Position numbers and translations under genes: made by a program
The notes under the pieces: generated by a model
What the model saw: the letters and a program-made list of their open reading frames with translations, nothing else
What the model was told of the DNA's origin: nothing
Databases searched by the model: none
Source of the DNA: an uncultured Dysosmobacter sp.
Lineage (GTDB): Bacteria; Bacillota; Clostridia; Oscillospirales; Oscillospiraceae
Direction: 5' to 3'
DNA length: 6,188 nucleotides
Assembly (NCBI GenBank): GCA_934504065.1
Contig: CAKSVQ010000133.1
Coordinates: 1 to 6,188, forward strand
Shown here: piece by piece, positions 1-5,732 of the stretch
How the letters are laid out: the number at the start of each line of letters is the position of its first letter
Numbering within the stretch: position 1 is the stretch's first letter

Positions 1-1286
1 TCAATGCGCTGTCTGCCCCGGCAGGGATCGGCGGAGCGGAGCTTGGCGTATACATTCTCAGCTATCTTCGCCGCTACTTTGGCTATGTTCCCCAGCAGCA
101 GCGCCAACAGGAAAACCACCGCAAGCAGCACTTCCTGTTCGGATTCCGGAAAAAGGCCAACTCCGGCCCCCCTGCCGTATGCAGTTTTGCCTATGGCTTT
201 GGAGAACGGACGGCCCCCACGCAGGGCGGCGGCGAGAGCGCAGCCCCACCCCAGCGCCGCATCACCGACCTGACCGCCGCTCAAAGTAAAGCAGCCTTGC
301 AGGCCTATATGCAGAATTTCTTCGGCCCGTCCATGTACGACCCCCGGGAGGTTCGCAAGCGGGAAGAGCTTTTGTGCACCGACGACCACAAGGGCTGCCA
401 TCTCTACTACGCCATGGGCGGGAGCGAACTGGACAGCTCGGTCCGCGGCTATGCGGGGGCACACCGCAAGGCGGCGATTCAGCAGATGGAAAAAAACCGC
501 GCCGCTTACGAAGCAGATGCCACCCGCCACCGCGCCAGCATCGCCCGGCTCACCGCCCGCATCCGCAATGTGATGATGGCCTATTTGCAGCCAACCGTTG
601 TCCACTCCGCCTCCGGCACGCTGGACGCCGGGCGGGTGTGGCGCGGGCTGTATGCAAACGATGATAAGGTGTTCACCCGTCTGCTGCAAACCGATCCCGG
701 CGAACTGTCCGTCGATCTGCTGCTGGACGGCTCCACCTCCCAGATCCATCGGCAGGAGATCGTGTCAGCGCAGGGCTACATGATCGCCGAAAGTCTGAAC
801 CGCTGCGGCATCCCGGTGCGGGTCACCTCCTTTTGTTCTTTGAGCGGCTACACGGTGCTCACCCGCTACCGAGATTACCGGGAGACCGACGCCAACGACC
901 GTATTTTTAATTTCTTCACCACCGGATGCAACCGCGACGGCCTTGCCCTGCGAGCACTGGGTCATGAGATGGAAGACGCCCCCTGCGACCATCATCTGGT
1001 CATTCTGCTCTCCGACGCCAAGCCCAACGACGTGGTGGAGGTCTGCCGGGAGGGCGTGTTCCGCGGCTATGCCGACCAGCTGGGCGTGGAAAACACCGCC
1101 ATGGAGGTGCGCTCCCTGCTCCACCGAGATATTTCCGTGGTCTGCGTCTTCACTGGGAACGATGAGGACGTTTCCTCCGCCCACACCATCTATGGCCGAG
1201 ATTTCGCCCGCATCCGCTCGCTGGAACAGTTTGCCGATACCGTCGGCGCGCTGATCCAGAACCAGATTCGCAGCTTCGGGTCATGA
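1..1286 (+). CDS. vWA domain protein, NorD/CobT-like, 5'-truncated by the window edge
   Basis: The reading frame is open from the left edge (first whole codon at base 3) to the TGA at 1284-1286, giving 427 visible residues; the true start is upstream. The TTG at 297 is in frame but is only an internal leucine, because the frame stays open before it and has no convincing ribosome site there. The C-terminal half (about residues 236-425) is a vWA domain: DGSTS at residues 242-246 fits the metal-ion (MIDAS) motif DxSxS, NRDG at 310-313 matches the NorD/CobT-type second loop, and LLSD ending at D338 supplies the third loop. Residues about 150-200 are charged and helical, probably coiled coil; residues about 60-95 are low complexity and rich in G, A and P. 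Known relatives usually act with a MoxR-type AAA+ ATPase to insert or remodel a cofactor or complex. The partner and target are not visible here, so a role in nitric oxide reductase activation should not be assumed. Confidence 0.82.
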   Translation, partial: NALSAPAGIGGAELGVYILSYLRRYFGYVPQQQRQQENHRKQHFLFGFRKKANSGPPAVCSFAYGFGERTAPTQGGGESAAPPQRRITDLTAAQSKAALQAYMQNFFGPSMYDPREVRKREELLCTDDHKGCHLYYAMGGSELDSSVRGYAGAHRKAAIQQMEKNRAAYEADATRHRASIARLTARIRNVMMAYLQPTVVHSASGTLDAGRVWRGLYANDDKVFTRLLQTDPGELSVDLLLDGSTSQIHRQEIVSAQGYMIAESLNRCGIPVRVTSFCSLSGYTVLTRYRDYRETDANDRIFNFFTTGCNRDGLALRALGHEMEDAPCDHHLVILLSDAKPNDVVEVCREGVFRGYADQLGVENTAMEVRSLLHRDISVVCVFTGNDEDVSSAHTIYGRDFARIRSLEQFADTVGALIQNQIRSFGS

Positions 1287-1308
1287 TCCAGTGATTTTCC
1301 CGCTTTCA

Positions 1309-1352
1309 AAAAATAACGGAGCATTGCCAGAAGGCAATGCTCCGTTATTTTT
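1309..1352. terminator. Bidirectional intrinsic terminator between convergent genes
   Basis: A perfect 20-bp inverted repeat (1309-1328 and 1333-1352) closes on an AGAA tetraloop. The outer arms are A/T-rich, so the RNA has a U-run after the GC-rich stem on either strand: TTATTTTT on the + strand and ATTTTTT on the - strand. It lies 22 bases after the vWA stop and just after the kinase stop (1355), so it can end both convergent transcripts. Confidence 0.93.
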
Positions 1353-1354
1353 CG

Positions 1355-4300
1355 TTAGGTCTTTACATATTTCCCGATGGCACGGGCCAGTTCTTCCTCC
1401 TGCAGGGGTTTGGAAAGGTGCTCGTTCATTCCCGCTTCGCGGCTTTTGCGGGCATCCTCCCGGAAGGCATTGGCCGTCATGGCAAAAATGGGCACCGTTT
1501 GGGCGTCGGGCCGATCTAGTGCCCGAATGCTTCTGGCGGCGTCCAGACCGTTCATCACTGGCATCATCACATCCATCAAAATCGCGTCAAACGTCCCCGG
1601 CGGGGAGGCAGCAAACTGCTCCACCGCTTCTTTTCCGTTCCACGCCTTCACAGGCTGGATGCCGAGGTCCGTCAGGAAAAACTCCGCGATCTCCATGTTC
1701 AGCGCATTATCCTCCGCCAGAAGCACCCGCAGCCCTTTCAGGTTCGCCTGCGTTTCCGTCTCCGTCTTGCGGGACGCATGGGTCTCGTGGTCGATGTCAA
1801 AGGGCAGAGTTACCGTGAACGTGGTGCCAACGCCCTGCGTACTCTCCGTTTGGATGCTGCCGCCCATCTTCTCCACCAGTTCCCGGACGATGGACATGCC
1901 GAGGCCCGTACCTTTATACTGGGTCCTTGCGTCGGCCTTTTCCTGTGTGAACGGCTGGAAGAGTTCGTTTTTCACAAACTCCTCGCTCATGCCGATCCCC
2001 GTGTCCTGAATGACAAAGCGAAAGGTCGCCTGCTTGTCGTCCGCCCCAGTCTCCTCGATCCACGTTTCAATGCTGCCGGAGTCTTTGTTGTACTTCACGG
2101 CGTTGCTGAACAGATTCAGCAGTATCTGCCGCAGGTGCAGCGGGCTTCCCAAAAGCGCCGTGTGCTCCCAGACCGCCGCATGGGTGCGGAAGGTCAGGTT
2201 TGTCTCCGCCACCTGCGCCTGATCCAGCGCGTGAATTTCTCTGAGCACCTCCTTCAAATCAAAGGGCACATGCTCCAGTTCGATATGGCCGCTTTCCAGC
2301 TTGCTCATGTCCAGCACATCGTTGATAAGGGAGAGCAGATGGTCGGAGGAAATGCGGATCTTTTCCAGACAGTCATCCACCAGCTCCCGGTCGTCCCGAT
2401 TCTTTTTGATGATCTCCAGCATTCCCATCACACCGTTGATGGGCGTGCGGATGTCGTGGCTCATGTGGCTTAAAAACTCGGTCTTCGCCCGGTTGGCGGA
2501 GGTCATTTCCTCATAGGCGGCCTGCAAACGGTCATGCTCCTGCTGCTCCCGCTGGTGCAGGGCGGTGGTGTCCCGCAGCAGGATCATACCGTGCACCACT
2601 GGCGTTTCGCTGCCGGAGGCGGCGTCCAACACCAGACTTTCCATCATCAAAACCGTCTTTTGCAGCCACAGCGGCCCCTTTTCCCTTTTCAGGCAGTACT
2701 CCACGCTGACCTGTTTCTCCCCATCGGCGAAGCGCCGCAGAAGTCTTGCCGGATCGGTGGTCAGGCGGTAGCTCTCCACCGTCTCCGGCGTCACATCTTT
2801 GGCATAATTCCGGCAATAATCGCTGTATGCGCAGGGCAGTGTCCAGCCCGGCAGCAGCGCCTGGGATGCCTCCGTCTGTCCCTTTTTCAAAAAGCTCTGC
2901 TCCAACAGGTCCCGGGTGATATTCACAGAGTAAATGGCGTCCGCCGTTTCAAGCAGCGCATCCACATAGCTGTCGTTTTCCAAAATGGACTGCTTGAGCT
3001 GCTCATAGTATTGAGTGAGCTGCTCCTTGGCCCCCACCGTGGGGACATCCTGCCGGATGGTCTCAAACGCCAGCAGGAAATGGTGCAGCCGCCCCGCTTC
3101 ATCCTGATCGACAAAGATGGCCGTCAGCTTGCCATAGGCCTGCCCTGCCGGGTCCTTGCTCTGATATTGCAGTTCGATGCACGCATGCGCCGGGTCGAGG
3201 TGCGCTGCAAGATAGGCAAGCTGCAGCCTCTCCCGCAGCAGCGGATCGTCTTTCGCCTGCTCTTCCAGAATCTGCTCCACCGCGCCGGAATAGCTGCCGT
3301 CTCCGGCAAGGAAGAAGCCGTCCCCGGCGCGGATCAGGCGGTAGGTATCCTGCTTTGCGTCGCAGTACAGGCAGTCGGCAAAGCTTCTGCCGTATTGGTT
3401 GACCTTTTTCAAAAGGCGGTAATCCAGCCGCTTTTCCGCCGCGGCCTCCTCCCGCTTGACGTGGTTTTTGTTGATGTACATATTCTTATCTGCCGCATTG
3501 AGCAGCTCCCGCATCGTCTGCCCCGGATGAGCCGCAGCAAGGGCATATCCCACGGCGTAGCTCAGCGGTGCGTCCGGGTGTGCCACCGACTCGTCCCGCA
3601 GGGCGCGCCGCACATCCTCCAGCAGGCGCTGCATCTGCGCTGCGTCCACGCCATGGGTGATGGCCAGAAACTCATCGCCCCCGGCGCGGCCCACGAAATG
3701 CTCCTCCGGCATAGCCTGCCGCAGCGCCACGGCAAAGCGGCGGATATAGGCATCCCCCGCCTCATGGCCCATACTGTTGTTGATCCGGCGGAGATTATTC
3801 AGGTCAAAGCTGCAAACGCCCACGTCCTCCGCTGCCGGAAGCGGGTCGTTCAGCAGTTCCTCACACTTATTCTTATTGGGCAGCCCCGTGGCCCCATCCA
3901 GATAGACCTTGCTTTGCAGCGCCCGGTTCTGAGCGGCGGTGCGCAGCGCCTTTATCAGCTCATAGCCAATGAGCAGCATCAAAAAGACGATATCCACGGT
4001 GATATACTTTTCCAGATGCTCCAAAGAGGTGGCCCGCCGCTGGGAATAGGCCTCGGCCAGTCCGGTGGCTTCGTCACAAATCTCAAAAAAGCGCTCGCTT
4101 TTGGAGATGATCTCCGTCTGTTCGTACCCTTGGGCGCGCACCCGCATGATCTCCTGCCGGAGCAAGGAAAAATAGTCGTCCAGCTCCGCCATTTTATTTT
4201 GGAACGCTTCGTCGTCCAGCCGGACGAGGTCCAGTTCCGCATCGCCATTGCGCAGGCCGTTGATGAACGACTCCACGTCTTGCAGCATCCCGTCCTCGCT

Positions 4301-4498
4301 GTATCCGGCAATCTCCATTTTCACCATGCGCTGCGTTTTTCCCCGTACCAGTCCCGCGTAATTGACCACCCGGGCCGTGCCCCGAATGCCGGAGACCAAC
4401 ACCATCATCACCACGATCAGCGCAGCCAGAATAAAGGCCAACACGCCAATGCTGGTCTGCGCAAGATTCCCTTTTTTCTTTCCTGTGCCGCCCAGCAT
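1355..4498 (-). CDS. Membrane-bound hybrid histidine kinase with GGDEF and receiver domains
   Basis: A 1047-residue inner-membrane signalling protein. TM helices at about 17-38 and 165-183 flank a helical extracytoplasmic sensor that opens with a NarX/PilJ-like P-box (residues 43-60, core NYAGLVRG and TQRMVK). A GGDEF domain follows (about 196-346; DGATGLPN at 201-208, FDLNN at 231-235, GGDEF at 273-277). Residues about 360-650 look like two PAS-type folds, a weaker call. HisKA has its phospho-acceptor at H681 (SHDIRTP). The HATPase has N-box N795/N799, DTGIG at 832-836 and GTGLG at 863-867. The C-terminal receiver (about 923-1045) has E929/D930, acceptor D976, T1008 and K1030. There is no HPt or DNA-binding domain, so phosphate should pass to a separate HPt protein or stay within the protein. 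The start at 4498 is chosen because AAGGGAGG lies 7 bases upstream; an in-frame GTG at 4567 would lie upstream of the predicted promoter. The ligand is unknown. Confidence 0.93.
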   Translation of the reverse strand: MLGGTGKKKGNLAQTSIGVLAFILAALIVVMMVLVSGIRGTARVVNYAGLVRGKTQRMVKMEIAGYSEDGMLQDVESFINGLRNGDAELDLVRLDDEAFQNKMAELDDYFSLLRQEIMRVRAQGYEQTEIISKSERFFEICDEATGLAEAYSQRRATSLEHLEKYITVDIVFLMLLIGYELIKALRTAAQNRALQSKVYLDGATGLPNKNKCEELLNDPLPAAEDVGVCSFDLNNLRRINNSMGHEAGDAYIRRFAVALRQAMPEEHFVGRAGGDEFLAITHGVDAAQMQRLLEDVRRALRDESVAHPDAPLSYAVGYALAAAHPGQTMRELLNAADKNMYINKNHVKREEAAAEKRLDYRLLKKVNQYGRSFADCLYCDAKQDTYRLIRAGDGFFLAGDGSYSGAVEQILEEQAKDDPLLRERLQLAYLAAHLDPAHACIELQYQSKDPAGQAYGKLTAIFVDQDEAGRLHHFLLAFETIRQDVPTVGAKEQLTQYYEQLKQSILENDSYVDALLETADAIYSVNITRDLLEQSFLKKGQTEASQALLPGWTLPCAYSDYCRNYAKDVTPETVESYRLTTDPARLLRRFADGEKQVSVEYCLKREKGPLWLQKTVLMMESLVLDAASGSETPVVHGMILLRDTTALHQREQQEHDRLQAAYEEMTSANRAKTEFLSHMSHDIRTPINGVMGMLEIIKKNRDDRELVDDCLEKIRISSDHLLSLINDVLDMSKLESGHIELEHVPFDLKEVLREIHALDQAQVAETNLTFRTHAAVWEHTALLGSPLHLRQILLNLFSNAVKYNKDSGSIETWIEETGADDKQATFRFVIQDTGIGMSEEFVKNELFQPFTQEKADARTQYKGTGLGMSIVRELVEKMGGSIQTESTQGVGTTFTVTLPFDIDHETHASRKTETETQANLKGLRVLLAEDNALNMEIAEFFLTDLGIQPVKAWNGKEAVEQFAASPPGTFDAILMDVMMPVMNGLDAARSIRALDRPDAQTVPIFAMTANAFREDARKSREAGMNEHLSKPLQEEELARAIGKYVKT

Positions 4499-4505
4499 GG
4501 CGCCG

Positions 4506-4513
4506 CCTCCCTT
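4506..4513 (-). promoter_or_regulatory. Ribosome binding site deciding the kinase start
   Basis: On the - strand AAGGGAGG lies 7 bases before the ATG at 4498. No comparable site precedes the upstream in-frame GTG (4567) or the ATG pair at 4528 and 4525, so this motif shortens the protein by 23 residues relative to the longest open frame. Confidence 0.85.
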
Positions 4514-4523
4514 CTCTGGATGC

Positions 4524-4553
4524 ATCATACCATATGAACGCGGTTTTTCACAA
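4524..4553 (-). promoter_or_regulatory. Predicted sigma-70/SigA promoter of the kinase gene
   Basis: On the - strand TATGAT (4524-4529) matches five of six bases of the -10 consensus and is preceded by TGG, making an extended -10 (TGnTATGAT). TTGTGA (4548-4553), 18 bases upstream, matches four of six bases of the -35 consensus. The expected transcript start is near 4517, giving a short leader that contains the ribosome site at 4506-4513. This agrees with translation from 4498. It is a prediction from motif and position only. Confidence 0.6.
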
Positions 4554-4572
4554 GTGCCGATTTGCACAAAAG

Positions 4573-4605
4573 CCCCCTGCGCAGCTATAAAAGCTACGCA
4601 AGGGG
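4573..4605 (-). terminator. Intrinsic terminator downstream of lplA
   Basis: Arms 4573-4586 and 4592-4605 enclose a 5-base loop. On the + strand the stem has two C/A mismatches, but in RNA read from the - strand these become G-U wobbles and all 14 positions pair, so the element acts on the - strand. It is followed there by CTTTTGTG, a short U-run. It lies about 45 bases beyond the lplA stop and upstream of the kinase promoter, which separates the two transcription units. Confidence 0.72.
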
Positions 4606-4614
4606 AGCCTCATG

Positions 4615-4634
4615 CTGTCAAAGCGTTTTGACAG
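4615..4634. repeat. Perfect 8-bp inverted repeat with 4-base spacer
   Basis: CTGTCAAA and TTTGACAG flank GCGT between the lplA stop and its terminator. Each arm contains a TTGACA hexamer, but no good -10 follows at a 16-18 base spacing on either strand. It may be a small hairpin in the lplA 3' untranslated region or a dyad operator; no function is assigned. Confidence 0.5.
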
Positions 4635-4639
4635 ACGGT

Positions 4640-4649
4640 TCTAATTAGA
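4640..4649. repeat. 10-bp palindrome TCTAATTAGA
   Basis: This uninterrupted AT-rich palindrome starts immediately after the lplA stop codon (4651-4653, read on the - strand). A 10-bp palindrome can occur by chance. It is listed because it is the third dyad in about 80 bases of this gap. Its function is unknown. Confidence 0.35.
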
Positions 4650-4650
4650 T

Positions 4651-5643
4651 TCAGTCAAACATGGTCGCAAGAATCTGCTCTTTCCCGATCCCACCAAAAT
4701 AGCCGGACAGAGGGAACTGATCCAGCACCGCGCCCACATCCTCCGGCTGGAATCGGCATCCCTTCAGCGCTTCCACCAGATCGTCCAGCGAGCGGGTGGA
4801 AAGGAAGTCACCCCAGAAGGTCAAGTCCTGAATGCGGCCCTTCTCCACAGTGGCGCAGATTTCCAGACTGCCGCCGTCCCAGTGCTTTTTCTTGCGCATA
4901 TTGTACTGGGGAGAGCGACCGAAATTCCAGTCCCACTGGTCATACTTCTCCTGTTTCAGCTTCACCACCGCCGCAAGCTCCTGCTCGGTCAGCGCGCCGG
5001 AAACAATGCCGGAGCCCGCCAGCTGGTTTTTCAAAAACACCCAGAATGCCGGAAGGTCCATGTCCTCTTTCAGAAAATCATGGATGTTGCCGATGCGGCT
5101 GCGGACAGACTTGGTGGACTTGGAGCGGAATTTCTCCGGGTCGGCGTTCAACGCCCCCGCCACCATGGAGGGGTTGGCGTTGAAGAGCAGCGTGCCGTGG
5201 TGCAGGATGCGCCCGCCCACGATGCGCTGGGCCGTGCCGGAAACCTTGCGGCCCTCCACCAGAATGTCGTTTCGGCCGGAGGCCTCTGCCTGAAGTCCCA
5301 GCGCCTGCAGGGCTTCCACCACCGGCTTTGTAAAGCGGGCCATGGCCAGCTGCTCCAGTTCCCCGGTGTCAGTGATAAAGGAATAGTTCAGGTTCCCCAG
5401 ATCATGGTACACCGCGCCGCCGCCGGTGGTGCGGCGCACCACCTTGATGTGGTGTTCCTCCACAAATTCCCGGTTGATCTCGGCCTCGGCGTTCTGGTTC
5501 TGGCCGATCACGATGGTATTATCGTTCTGCCAAAGCAACAGATAGTCCCCGTCCTTGCGGTTGCAGAGAACATATTCCTCAAACGCCAGATTATATGCCG
5601 GGTCCTGTGATCCGGTCTCCAGATAAATGGTCTGCTTGCTCAT
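4651..5643 (-). CDS. lplA: Lipoate-protein ligase A
   Basis: A 330-residue cytosolic ligase that adenylates lipoate with ATP and transfers it to the lysine of lipoyl domains (E2 subunits of 2-oxoacid dehydrogenases, or GcvH). The lipoate-binding glycine-rich motif RRTTGGGAVYHD is at residues 70-81, GNLNYSFI follows at 83-90, and GRNDI (123-127) and GRKVSGTAQ (131-139) carry the expected catalytic lysine K133. Residues about 235-330 form the C-terminal accessory domain of full-length LplA, so this is the bidomain form, close to the length of the E. coli enzyme. The start at 5643 is favoured over an in-frame GTG at 5655 because GGAGG (5649-5653) lies 5 bases upstream of the ATG, and nothing similar precedes the GTG. 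It follows the dihydrolipoamide dehydrogenase gene on the same strand after 89 bases, which fits a shared lipoate-related operon. All key motifs are intact. Confidence 0.95.
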   Translation of the reverse strand: MSKQTIYLETGSQDPAYNLAFEEYVLCNRKDGDYLLLWQNDNTIVIGQNQNAEAEINREFVEEHHIKVVRRTTGGGAVYHDLGNLNYSFITDTGELEQLAMARFTKPVVEALQALGLQAEASGRNDILVEGRKVSGTAQRIVGGRILHHGTLLFNANPSMVAGALNADPEKFRSKSTKSVRSRIGNIHDFLKEDMDLPAFWVFLKNQLAGSGIVSGALTEQELAAVVKLKQEKYDQWDWNFGRSPQYNMRKKKHWDGGSLEICATVEKGRIQDLTFWGDFLSTRSLDDLVEALKGCRFQPEDVGAVLDQFPLSGYFGGIGKEQILATMFD

Positions 5644-5648
5644 ACGTG

Positions 5649-5653
5649 CCTCC
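5649..5653 (-). promoter_or_regulatory. Ribosome binding site of lplA
   Basis: GGAGG on the - strand lies 5 bases before the ATG at 5643. It overlaps the alternative GTG start at 5655-5653, which argues against that codon being used. Confidence 0.75.
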
Positions 5654-5660
5654 ACGGATA

Positions 5661-5721
5661 CTTTTTGGATTCAGCGGAAAACCCACCTGTGCACCAGTTT
5701 AATGGATAGCCATCCAAAAAG
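5661..5721. repeat. Perfect 10-bp inverted repeat in the lpd-lplA gap
   Basis: CTTTTTGGAT (5661-5670) and ATCCAAAAAG (5712-5721) are exact inverted copies 41 bases apart. In the - strand transcript they could pair to form a long-range stem just upstream of the lplA ribosome site. The outer arm can instead form a 5-bp local hairpin, TGGAT-GGCT-ATCCA, within about 5703-5716. The stem is not followed by a U-run, so it is not a classical terminator. It may be a leader structure or a processing site; its function is inferred only. Confidence 0.45.
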
Positions 5722-5732
5722 CAATCCCTTTG

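Noticed and set aside
4..273. An 89-codon + strand frame at the left edge
   Set aside because: It is in a different frame from the vWA gene, which is continuously open over the same stretch, and it has no recognisable family or ribosome site.
765..1184. A 139-codon - strand frame opposite the vWA domain
   Set aside because: It covers the conserved MIDAS region of the vWA gene in antisense and has no recognisable family, so it is a shadow frame.
1377..2473. Overlapping + strand open frames opposite the receiver and HATPase coding region
   Set aside because: They mirror conserved kinase codons, show no recognisable protein family and have no independent ribosome site that I can identify.
2534..4537. 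A 667-codon open frame on the + strand antisense to the kinase gene
   Set aside because: It lies wholly opposite a gene whose domains and catalytic motifs are all in place. Its translation is a low-information string rich in L, Q, H, R and G, as expected from the complement of GC-rich codons, and no domain is recognisable.
4593..4621. A promoter on the - strand using the TTGACA in the 4615-4634 inverted repeat
   Set aside because: The -35 hexamer is perfect, but the best -10 candidates at 17-19 bases (CGTAGC, TAGCTT) are poor and lie inside the terminator stem. The promoter at 4524-4553 is better placed for the kinase gene.
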